Shown: positions 44,523 to 52,246 of the stretch, one piece after another
Layout: each line of letters starts with the position of its first letter
Numbering within the stretch: position 1 is the first letter of the stretch
Assembly (NCBI RefSeq): GCF_001297125.1
Contig: NZ_LHPC01000053.1
Coordinates: 1 to 64,000, forward strand
Reading direction: 5' to 3'
DNA length: 64,000 nucleotides
From: Pseudomonas sp. RIT-PI-q
Lineage (GTDB): Bacteria; Pseudomonadota; Gammaproteobacteria; Pseudomonadales; Pseudomonadaceae
Notes under the pieces: generated by a model
Seen by the model: the letters and a program-made list of their open reading frames with translations, nothing else
What the model was told of the DNA's origin: nothing
Databases searched by the model: none
Translations under genes and position numbers: made by a program

Positions 44523-45998
44523 ATGCTGCAGATTCCATTGTTCATCGCAGGTGTTTGGCAGGCGCCACAGGCGGCGCGTTACCGCGACGTTATCAACCCC
44601 GCGACCGAAGAAGTGTTGGCGCACGTCGCCGTGGCCGCGGCTGTCGACGCGCAACGGGCAGTCAGTGCCGCGCGCGAAGCATTTGATGCCGGGCCGTGGC
44701 CGACGATGGCGGTGACCGAGCGCGCCCAACTCATGCAACGGATTGCCGAACTGATCGAACGGGACAGCTCGAATCTCGCGCGCCTGGAAACGCTCAACGC
44801 CGGCAAGACCCTGGGCGAAAGCCTGGGCGATGTCGGCAATGTGGTGGCGACGTTCCGTTATTACGCCGCATTGCTGGAAGCCGACAGCGCCAGCGTCAAC
44901 AGTCATGCACCAGCCCATGTGATCAGCTTCAACCAACGCGAACCAGTGGGCGTGTGTGCCTTGATCGCACCGTGGAATTACCCGTTGCTGCAAGCGGTAT
45001 GGAAGATCGCCCCGGCCCTGGCCGCTGGCAACACCGTGGTATTCAAACCCAGCAGCCTGACGCCGATGACGGCCCATCGTTTGACCGAGTTGTTGGACGA
45101 AGCAGGCCTGCCCGACGGCGTGTTCAACCTGCTCTGCGGACCGGGTGACGTCGGTGAGTTGCTTGCCGCCAGCCATGAGGTGGATTTGGTGTCGCTGACC
45201 GGTGGCGCCGGTGCCGGCGGCAAGGTGATGCGCGCGGCCACCGGCAACTTCAAGCGGGTGGCGCTGGAACTCGGAGGCAAGAATCCGAACATCGTGTTCG
45301 CCGATGCCGACTTTGAGGTGGCACTGGATCAGGCACTGAACGCGGTGTTTTTCAATGCCGGGCAAATCTGTTCCGCCGGTTCCCGGTTGTTGGTGGAGGA
45401 CGACATTCACGATCGATTCATCGCGGCGTTACAGCAACGCATCCTGAAGATTCGCTTGGGTGACGGCCTCGATCCGTTGACACAAATGGGCCCGCTGATT
45501 TCCGCCAGCCAGCGCGACCAGATTCTAACGATGATTGCCGGCGCCCTCGAACAAGGCGCGACCTTGCTGGCCGGCGGGACGATTCCCGAGCAGTTCGAAC
45601 GCGGCTTCTGGTTGCGACCAACCTTGCTCGGCAACGTCACCGCCAACATGCGCATCGCCCATGAAGAAGTGTTCGGGCCGGTGATCACCGTCGAGCGTTT
45701 CAGCGGCGAAGCCCACGCGCTGCAACTGGCCAACGACACGCCTTACGGTCTGGCGGCGGGCGTCTGGACCCGCAACATTGGCAAGGCGTATCGCATGGCC
45801 AAGCGGCTGCGGGTCGGCACCTTGTGGATCAACGACTACAACGCCGCGTTTCCGCAGGCGCCGTGGGGCGGCTACAAATCCAGCGGCATCGGTCGTGAAC
45901 TGTCACGGGCCGGGCTGGATGAGTTCACCGAACTCAAGCACATCTATCTCAATACCGATCCGGCGGCGCTGAACTGGTTCGGGGTCGATCAGCCCTGA
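44523..45998 (+). CDS. NAD(P)-dependent aldehyde dehydrogenase (BetB-like)
   Basis: A 491-residue aldehyde dehydrogenase. The N in APWNYPLLQAVWKIAPALAAG, the glutamate in LELGGKNPNIVF and the catalytic cysteine in NAGQICSAGSRLLVE are all present, with EEVFGPVITV and PWGGYKSSGIGRE further on. The cofactor loop reads LTGGAGAGGKVM rather than the common FTGSxxTG. Betaine-aldehyde-type substrates are likely from context. GGAG lies six bases before the ATG. It is followed by the substrate-binding protein gene at 104 bp. Confidence 0.88.
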   Translation: MLQIPLFIAGVWQAPQAARYRDVINPATEEVLAHVAVAAAVDAQRAVSAAREAFDAGPWPTMAVTERAQLMQRIAELIERDSSNLARLETLNAGKTLGESLGDVGNVVATFRYYAALLEADSASVNSHAPAHVISFNQREPVGVCALIAPWNYPLLQAVWKIAPALAAGNTVVFKPSSLTPMTAHRLTELLDEAGLPDGVFNLLCGPGDVGELLAASHEVDLVSLTGGAGAGGKVMRAATGNFKRVALELGGKNPNIVFADADFEVALDQALNAVFFNAGQICSAGSRLLVEDDIHDRFIAALQQRILKIRLGDGLDPLTQMGPLISASQRDQILTMIAGALEQGATLLAGGTIPEQFERGFWLRPTLLGNVTANMRIAHEEVFGPVITVERFSGEAHALQLANDTPYGLAAGVWTRNIGKAYRMAKRLRVGTLWINDYNAAFPQAPWGGYKSSGIGRELSRAGLDEFTELKHIYLNTDPAALNWFGVDQP

Positions 45999-46102
45999 CC
46001 CGGCCTGGGTCAACGCGTTAAAGCAGGTTTTGCTGCACCTCTAACAACAAGAAAACCGAACACCCAAACCGCTGCCGACGTTTACCTTTGAGGAGTTGAT
46101 CC

Positions 46103-47038
46103 ATGAAAGCCTTGCTCTTGCTTGCAACACTCAGCCTGCCGTTGCTGGCCCAGGCCGTCGAACCGGAATCCTGCGCCACGGTGCGTTTTTCTGATGTCGG
46201 CTGGACCGACATCACCGTCACCACGGCCATCGCCAGCGAGGTGCTGGAATCCCTCGGCTACACAACCAAAACCACGCTGCTGTCGATCCCCGTGACCTAC
46301 CGCGCCCTCGCTTCGGGCAAAGACCTGGACGTGTTCCTCGGCAACTGGATGCCCACCACCGAAAACGACATCAAACCCTTCCGCGACGCCGGCACCGTGG
46401 AAACCGTGCGCGCCAACCTGCACGGCGCCAAATACACCCTGGCGGTGCCCGACTACGTCTACGACGCCGGACTGCACGACTTCGCCGACATTGCCAAATT
46501 CAAGGACAAACTCAATGGTCAACTCTACGGCATCGAACCGGGCAATGACGGCAATCGCCTGATCCAGAGCATGATCGACAAGGACGCCTTCGGCTTGAAG
46601 GACTTCAAAGTGGTGGAATCCAGCGAAGCCGCCATGCTCTCGCAACTCAAGCGCGCCACGCGCAAGCACGAATGGATGGTGTTCCTCGGCTGGGAACCGC
46701 ACCCGATGAACACCCGCAACAAGATGAAGTACCTCAGTGGCGGTGATGACTACTTCGGCCCGAATTTCGGCCAGGCCACGGTCTACACCAACGTGCGCAA
46801 GGACTACCTGAAGGAGTGCAGCAACGTCGGCAAATTGCTGCAAAACATGGAGTTCAGCCTGGCGATGGAGAACCAGTTGATGGACGCGGTGTTGAACCAG
46901 AATCAGAAACCAAGAGCGGCGGCCAAGGCGTGGTTGAAGGCTAATCCGGCGGTGTTGGAGGCTTGGCTTGCCGGCGTCAGTAGCCGGGATGGGCAAGATG
47001 GAGTGAAAGTCGCCAGCGCCAGGTTGGCCATTCAATAA
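46103..47038 (+). CDS. Periplasmic choline/betaine-type ABC substrate-binding protein
   Basis: A 311-residue periplasmic binding protein of the ChoX/CbcX (OpuAC) family with a signal peptide ending AQA (about residue 18). Aromatic residues that form the quaternary-ammonium box in ChoX are visible in VGWTDI, GNWMPT and LGWEPHPMN, plus a tyrosine in DYVYD. No permease or ATPase gene adjoins. Pseudomonas is known to use several separate binding proteins (CbcX, BetX, CaiX) with one shared CbcWV core, and this looks like another such orphan. GAGGAG precedes the ATG. Confidence 0.88.
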   Translation: MKALLLLATLSLPLLAQAVEPESCATVRFSDVGWTDITVTTAIASEVLESLGYTTKTTLLSIPVTYRALASGKDLDVFLGNWMPTTENDIKPFRDAGTVETVRANLHGAKYTLAVPDYVYDAGLHDFADIAKFKDKLNGQLYGIEPGNDGNRLIQSMIDKDAFGLKDFKVVESSEAAMLSQLKRATRKHEWMVFLGWEPHPMNTRNKMKYLSGGDDYFGPNFGQATVYTNVRKDYLKECSNVGKLLQNMEFSLAMENQLMDAVLNQNQKPRAAAKAWLKANPAVLEAWLAGVSSRDGQDGVKVASARLAIQ

Positions 47039-47088
47039 CCGACACTCTGAGTGAAAACACAAAATCCGTATCCAACAACAATTAAATG

Positions 47089-47178
47089 TGGGAGCGAGCC
47101 TGCTCGCGATTACGGTGGAACAGGCGACATATTTATCGACTGAACGACCGCTTTCGCGAGCAGGCTAGCTCCCACAGT
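47089..47178. repeat. REP pair
   Basis: TGTGGGAGCGAGCCTGCTCG.. faces GCGAGCAGGCTAGCTCCCACA, in the gap between the binding protein and the efflux genes. Confidence 0.85.
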
Positions 47179-47255
47179 AGTTTTTCAACTACCACAAAAT
47201 CTGATCCACCCTCAGCCAGCACCTGACGACCGGCAGAAAAAATCAATTGCTACTA

Positions 47256-47275
47256 AATATGACATGCGTCATATT
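47256..47275. promoter_or_regulatory. Operator-like palindrome before the emrAB-like genes
   Basis: AATATGAC, four bases, GTCATATT: perfect 8-bp arms, 40 bp before the chosen start codon. Its size suits a TetR- or MarR-type repressor. No such regulator gene is encoded next to it. Confidence 0.55.
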
Positions 47276-47314
47276 ACGTGCGTAATTAAACGCCGTTCCT
47301 ACAGGTATTTCTCA

Positions 47315-48436
47315 ATGACCAGCATGCCCAGCCTCGAATCCGACCTTGCTGTCCCGGTGAGCACACCCAAGCCTCCCCTGCTCAAACGGTTGATTTTGCT
47401 GACTGCAGTCATCGCTGGCCTGGTGTTCGCCGGGCTGTATGCGACCCACTGGTGGACCGCCGGCCGTTTCATTGAAGAAACCGACGATGCCTACATCGGT
47501 GGCGACGTGACAGTGATCGGGCCGAAGGTGGCGGGTTACATCGAGGAAGTGCTGGTCACCGACAACCAGAAGGTCAAGGCCGGGGATGTGCTGATTCGCC
47601 TCGATTCGCGCGACTACCGCGCCAACCTGGCCAAGGCCGAAGGCGCGGTGGCCGCTGAAGAAGCGTTGCTCGCCAACCTTGACGCCACAGAACAGCTGCA
47701 ACAAGCCGTTATCGGCCAGGCCCGCGCCGGCATCGATGCCACCAATGCCGAAACTACTCGTTCACGGGACGACAATGCTCGCTACAAACGCCTGGTCAGC
47801 ACCAACGCTGTCTCGGTGGAAAGCGCCCAACGCGTCGACGCCACGTTCAAGACGGCCCAAGCCCAAGGCGCCCGCGCCCAGGCTGAATTGCTGGCGGCGC
47901 AACGGCAATTGAACGTCATCGCCACCCAGAAACAGCAAGCCCGCGCCGCGCTGGTCCAGGCCAAGGCCGAGCGCGATCTGGCGCAATTGAACGTGGCTTA
48001 CACCGAATTGAAAGCGCCGGTGGACGGCGTGATCGGCAATCGCCGGGCACGGGTCGGCGCTTATGCCCAGGCCGGTTCGCAACTGCTGTCGGTGGTGCCG
48101 TCCAGCGGTTTGTGGGTTGATGCCAACTTCAAGGAAGATCAACTGTCGCGCATGACACCCGGCCAACGGGTGATCATTCATGCCGACGTGCTTTCTGGAC
48201 AGGAATTCCACGGCCACCTGGACAGCCTCGCCCCGGCCAGTGGCGCGCAGTTCAGCGTGCTGCCACCGGAAAACGCCACCGGCAACTTCACCAAAATCGT
48301 CCAGCGCGTGCCGGTGCGGATCCTGCTCGACCCGGCCGATGGCGTGCTCGGTCACCTGCGTCCAGGCCTGTCGGTCACAGCACAAGTGGACACGCGCAAG
48401 GAGCCTGAAACCCCAGCCGTGGCCAGCACGCCATGA
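47315..48436 (+). CDS. EmrA/HlyD-type membrane fusion protein
   Basis: A 373-residue periplasmic adaptor with one N-terminal membrane helix (about 23-45), a barrel-sandwich start (ETDDAYIGGDVTVIGPKVAGYI), long coiled-coil helices rich in Ala/Gln/Lys (about 105-225) and the return half LNVAYTELKAPVDGVIGNRRARVG. This is the EmrA pattern. It joins the downstream pump to an outer-membrane channel, which is not encoded here. ATG at 47315 with AGGT upstream gives a normal N-terminus. It overlaps the pump gene by four bases. Confidence 0.88.
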   Translation: MTSMPSLESDLAVPVSTPKPPLLKRLILLTAVIAGLVFAGLYATHWWTAGRFIEETDDAYIGGDVTVIGPKVAGYIEEVLVTDNQKVKAGDVLIRLDSRDYRANLAKAEGAVAAEEALLANLDATEQLQQAVIGQARAGIDATNAETTRSRDDNARYKRLVSTNAVSVESAQRVDATFKTAQAQGARAQAELLAAQRQLNVIATQKQQARAALVQAKAERDLAQLNVAYTELKAPVDGVIGNRRARVGAYAQAGSQLLSVVPSSGLWVDANFKEDQLSRMTPGQRVIIHADVLSGQEFHGHLDSLAPASGAQFSVLPPENATGNFTKIVQRVPVRILLDPADGVLGHLRPGLSVTAQVDTRKEPETPAVASTP

Positions 48437-50025
48437 GCCGCGCCCTCGCCGTCCCCGCGCAATCGTTCAATGCCGCCAACCTGGCGACGGCGACCAAGGT
48501 GTTCGCCTTCGCCAGCATGTGCATCGGCATGTTCATTGCGCTGCTGGATATCCAGATCGTTTCGGCGTCGTTGCGTGACATCGGCGGCGGGCTCTCGGCC
48601 GGTACTGACGAAACTGCGTGGGTGCAAACCAGTTACCTGATCGCCGAAATCATCGTGATTCCGCTGTCCGGTTGGCTCTCACGAGTCTTCTCGACCCGCT
48701 GGCTGTTCTGCGCTTCAGCGGTGGGTTTCACCCTGGCCAGCCTGCTGTGCGGCGCGGCCTGGAACATCCAGAGCATGATCGCCTTCCGCGCCCTGCAAGG
48801 GTTTCTTGGCGGTTCGATGATTCCGCTGGTGTTCACCACGGCGTTCGTTTTCTTCACCGGTAAACAACGGGTGATTGCAGCCTCGACCATTGGCGCAGTG
48901 GCTTCATTGGCGCCAACCCTGGGGCCGGTGATTGGCGGCTGGATCACCGACGTGTCGTCCTGGCACTGGTTGTTCTACATCAACCTGGTGCCGGGAATTT
49001 TCGTCGCCGTGGCGGTGCCGATGCTGGTGAAGATCGACCACCCTGAATTGTCCCTGCTCAAGGGCGCTGACTACATCAGCATGGTGTTCATGGCACTGTT
49101 TCTCGGCTGCCTGGAATACACCCTCGAAGAAGGCCCGCGCTGGAACTGGTTCAGCGACAGCACGATCCTGACCACCGCGTGGATCAGCGGCCTGGCCGGC
49201 CTGGCCTTCATCGGCCGGACTTTGCACGTGGCCAACCCGATCGTCGATTTGCGCGCCTTGAAAGACCGCAACTTCGCCCTTGGCTGTTTCTTTTCGTTCG
49301 TCACCGGGATCGGCCTGTTCGCCACGATTTACCTGACGCCACTGTTCCTCGGCCGGGTGCGAGGCTACGGTGCGCTGGACATTGGTCTGGCGGTTTTCTC
49401 CACCGGCGTGTTCCAGGTCATGACGATTCCGCTGTACGCCTTTCTGGCCAACCGCATCGATCTGCGCTGGATCATGATGACCGGCCTTGGGCTGTTCGCC
49501 TTGTCGATGTGGGATTTCAGCCCGATCACCCATGTCTGGGGAGCTAAAGAGTTGATGTTGCCGCAAGCCTTGCGCGGGATGGCCCAGCAATTGGCCGTGC
49601 CGCCAGCGGTGACCCTGACCCTCGGCGGGCTGGCGCCAGCGCGGCTCAAACATGCGTCAGGGTTGTTCAACTTGATGCGAAACCTGGGAGGAGCCATCGG
49701 CATCGCCGCGTGCGCGACCATCCTCAACGACCGCACCAACCTGCACTTCACACGATTGGCAGAGAACCTCAACAGCACCAACGAAGCACTCAATCAGTGG
49801 CTGTCCCAGGTCGGCAACAACTTCGCCGCCCTTGGCCAGAGCGGCGATGCCGGTGTCACCGCGAGCCTGCATCAGCTCTGGCTGCTGACCTATCGCGAAG
49901 CCCAGACGCAAACCTATGGCGACGCGTTCCTGATGATCGGCGTGTGCTTCGTCATCGCCACGGCGATGGTGCCCTTGATGCGCAAGGTAAAACCACCGGC
50001 CGCGCCGTCAGCAGACGCCCATTGA
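48433..50025 (+). CDS. EmrB/QacA-type drug efflux MFS transporter (DHA2)
   Basis: A 530-residue inner-membrane proton antiporter with 14 hydrophobic helices. DHA2 motifs: LLDIQIVSASLRDIGGGLSA in helix 1, ISYL-like TSYLIAEIIVIPLSGWLSR, and APTLGPVIGGWITD in helix 5. It overlaps the EmrA-like gene (ATGA), so the two form a pump unit. Likely substrates are hydrophobic or aromatic toxic compounds; the exact ones are unknown. Confidence 0.9.
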   Translation: MSRALAVPAQSFNAANLATATKVFAFASMCIGMFIALLDIQIVSASLRDIGGGLSAGTDETAWVQTSYLIAEIIVIPLSGWLSRVFSTRWLFCASAVGFTLASLLCGAAWNIQSMIAFRALQGFLGGSMIPLVFTTAFVFFTGKQRVIAASTIGAVASLAPTLGPVIGGWITDVSSWHWLFYINLVPGIFVAVAVPMLVKIDHPELSLLKGADYISMVFMALFLGCLEYTLEEGPRWNWFSDSTILTTAWISGLAGLAFIGRTLHVANPIVDLRALKDRNFALGCFFSFVTGIGLFATIYLTPLFLGRVRGYGALDIGLAVFSTGVFQVMTIPLYAFLANRIDLRWIMMTGLGLFALSMWDFSPITHVWGAKELMLPQALRGMAQQLAVPPAVTLTLGGLAPARLKHASGLFNLMRNLGGAIGIAACATILNDRTNLHFTRLAENLNSTNEALNQWLSQVGNNFAALGQSGDAGVTASLHQLWLLTYREAQTQTYGDAFLMIGVCFVIATAMVPLMRKVKPPAAPSADAH

Positions 50026-50466
50026 TCAGGCTTGAGGCATTTTACGGAAGCCGACGGCCAGGCGGTTCCAGGCGTTGATGGTGGTAATGGCCACGGTCAG
50101 GTCGACCATTTCCTTGGGGCTGAACTCGGACGCTGCCAGTTCGTAGTCCTCATCCGGCGCATGCGTCTGGCTTAGCAGCGTCAAGGATTCAGTCCAGGCC
50201 AGCGCCGCACGTTCACGCGGGGTGAAGAACGGTGTTTCACGCCAGGCCGACAGCGTATACAGACGGCGCTCGTCTTCACCGCCCTTGCGGGCATCGGCGC
50301 TGTGCATGTCGAGGCAGAACGCGCAGCCGTTGATTTGCGATGTGCGCAGTTTGACCAGTTCGATCAGGGTCTTTTCCAGCGGCAGCTTCGACACAGCGCT
50401 TTCCAGCGCGATCATCGCTTTGAGCGCGTCCGGGGAAGCGGTGTAGAAATCGATACGAGGTTTCAT
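50026..50466 (-). CDS. AhpD-like carboxymuconolactone decarboxylase-family protein
   Basis: A 146-residue all-helical protein with the alkylhydroperoxidase core EKTLIELVKLRTSQINGCAF and CAFCLDMHSADARKGGE (CxxC then His), the redox motif of AhpD-like peroxidases. A protective peroxidase role is plausible. ATG at 50466 is preferred to the frame start at 50526, giving the family's normal N-terminus. Its stop meets that of the efflux pump gene, so the two converge. Confidence 0.85.
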   Translation of the reverse strand: MKPRIDFYTASPDALKAMIALESAVSKLPLEKTLIELVKLRTSQINGCAFCLDMHSADARKGGEDERRLYTLSAWRETPFFTPRERAALAWTESLTLLSQTHAPDEDYELAASEFSPKEMVDLTVAITTINAWNRLAVGFRKMPQA

Positions 50467-50620
50467 GGTGGGTTCCAGGGCAAGTGGGTGTGGGGGATAC
50501 GTTAGTCCCGCCTGCCCTTCTGACAAATAGCCAATATTTCAGAAGTCGAGGAGGCCATTGGCGGATGCCCTGAAAGAAAGTGTGATTTGAGAATTGCCAG
50601 CGCTCGGTCTGCGCCACTAG

Positions 50621-50641
50621 AATGCGATCAATTCTTAATTG
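50621..50641. promoter_or_regulatory. Candidate Fur box (system 3)
   Basis: AATGCGATCAATTCTTAATTG agrees with Fur sites of the AATGAGAAT.ATTCTCATT kind at about 15 of 21 positions by eye. It lies about 40 bp before the sigma factor start, so iron control is likely but less certain than at 35229. Confidence 0.5.
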
Positions 50642-50679
50642 CACTCACGCCAGGATGGCGCACCGAGTATCTGTCTCTC

Positions 50680-51186
50680 ATGTCGTCCGCCAACCAGCCT
50701 TTAAACCAACAGATCCATACCCTTTACAGCGAACACCACGGGTGGCTGCAGGGTTGGCTGCACCGCAAACTCGGCAACCGCTGCGATGCGGCTGACCTGG
50801 CGCACGATACATTCCTGCGCCTGTTGACCCGACAAGTCGTCAAACCCTGGGGCAGCGAACCCCGAGCCCTGCTGACGCACATTGCCAAAGGCCTGGTGAT
50901 CGACCGCTGGCGCCGCCAGGACATTGAACGCGCCTACCTGGAAACCATCGCTCATCTGCCGGTCGCCGAAGTGCCTTCGCCGGAAACCCGCTTGCTGATT
51001 CTCGAAACCCTGTGGCGCATCGAAGCGTTGCTGCGGGAGTTACCGGCGCAAACCCGTGACACGTTTTTACTGTCGCAGATCGAAGGCCTGACCTACGGCC
51101 AGATCGCCACACGCCTGAGCGTGTCGCTGATCACCGTCAAACGGCACATGCGCGCCGCGTTCATTGCCTGCTTGAGTGTCGCCTGA
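50680..51186 (+). CDS. FecI-family ECF sigma factor (iron, system 3)
   Basis: A 168-residue sigma factor. Region 2 has DAADLAHDTFLRLLTRQ and LTHIAKGLVIDRWRRQDIE; region 4 has LPAQTRDTFLLSQIEGLTYGQIATRL followed by the recognition helix SVSLITVKRHM. ATG at 50680 is chosen over the start at 50587, which would add an unrelated N-terminus. It overlaps the FecR gene by one base (TGATG). It should drive the receptor at 52247. Confidence 0.9.
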   Translation: MSSANQPLNQQIHTLYSEHHGWLQGWLHRKLGNRCDAADLAHDTFLRLLTRQVVKPWGSEPRALLTHIAKGLVIDRWRRQDIERAYLETIAHLPVAEVPSPETRLLILETLWRIEALLRELPAQTRDTFLLSQIEGLTYGQIATRLSVSLITVKRHMRAAFIACLSVA

Positions 51187-52145
51187 TGAACGCGTCGATG
51201 ATCAATCCGCAAATATTGGGCGAAGCCGCCGACTGGCTGGTGCAGCTGCATTCAGGTACGGCGACCCCATCGGACCACCAGGCGATTGCCCTGTGGCGCA
51301 ATCGCAGTGCCGAGCATGCCCAGGCCTGGCAACGGGCCGAGGCGCTGCTCGGCGAATTTCGCAGCGTACCGGCCCATCTGGCGATCCAGACCCTGCAACG
51401 GGCCGCGCGCAAGGAAGGTCTCAGTCGCCGCCAGACCCTCACCCGTTTGGGCTTGCTGCTGATGGCCGGACCGCTGGGCATCGCGTCGCAACATGTGCCG
51501 TGGCAGCAATGGACCGCCGACCAACGCACAGCGGTAGGCGAACAGAAAAACCTGCAACTGCCCGACGGCAGTCAGGTGCTGCTCAATACGGAAAGCGCGG
51601 TGGACATCGCCTTCAACCTGCATGAGCGCAGACTGGTGTTGCTGAATGGCGAAGTCATGATCAACACCGCCAAGGACCCCGGCGCCCGGCCCTTTATTGT
51701 CGAAACGCCCCAAGGCATCGCGCGTGCGCTGGGCACGCGTTTTTGTGTTCGCATCAACGGCTCCAGAAGCCTGGTCTCCGTTCTCGAAGGACGGGTGGAA
51801 ATCACGCCAGAACTGCTGCAACAGGGCACGACCCTCAATGCCGGCGAGCGCCAGAGCTTCAAACTGAACCGCTTCGACGCCCCGGAAAGCTTCGACAGCA
51901 GCGCGCTGGCCTGGGACAAGGGCATGCTGCTGGCGAACAACATGCGCCTGGATGAATTGCTCGGTGAATTGAGCCGATACCGGCCTGGCGTATTGCGTTG
52001 CCATGCCGAAGTCGCGGGGTTGCGGGTGTCGGGGGCGTTTTCCCTGCGCGACACCGACGCCAGCCTGCGCCTGCTCAGCGACACGCTGCCACTGAAAATC
52101 AGCAGCCTGACCCGTTATTGGTTGTCGGTCGAACCGCGGGTTTGA
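51186..52145 (+). CDS. FecR-type anti-sigma/signal transducer (system 3)
   Basis: A 319-residue regulator: N-terminal DUF4880 part (LGEAADWLVQLHSGTATPSDHQ), a membrane helix (about 87-105) led by SRRQTLTRLGLLLMAG, again twin-arginine-like, a periplasmic FecR domain (AVGEQKNLQLPDGSQVLLNTESA) and a C-terminal STN-like region (VAGLRVSGAFSLRDTDASLRL). The start overlaps the sigma stop codon. Expected role: hold and then release the sigma factor when the FiuA-like receptor is occupied. Confidence 0.9.
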   Translation: MNASMINPQILGEAADWLVQLHSGTATPSDHQAIALWRNRSAEHAQAWQRAEALLGEFRSVPAHLAIQTLQRAARKEGLSRRQTLTRLGLLLMAGPLGIASQHVPWQQWTADQRTAVGEQKNLQLPDGSQVLLNTESAVDIAFNLHERRLVLLNGEVMINTAKDPGARPFIVETPQGIARALGTRFCVRINGSRSLVSVLEGRVEITPELLQQGTTLNAGERQSFKLNRFDAPESFDSSALAWDKGMLLANNMRLDELLGELSRYRPGVLRCHAEVAGLRVSGAFSLRDTDASLRLLSDTLPLKISSLTRYWLSVEPRV

Positions 52146-52246
52146 CTGCGCTGCGAATTATTTTCAATGTCCCCTGATACCTTTGCGCGTTTCGTTCGGT
52201 GTGTGGATAGACCTCTTCAATTCCACGCGCTCGACAGGAACGCCGA

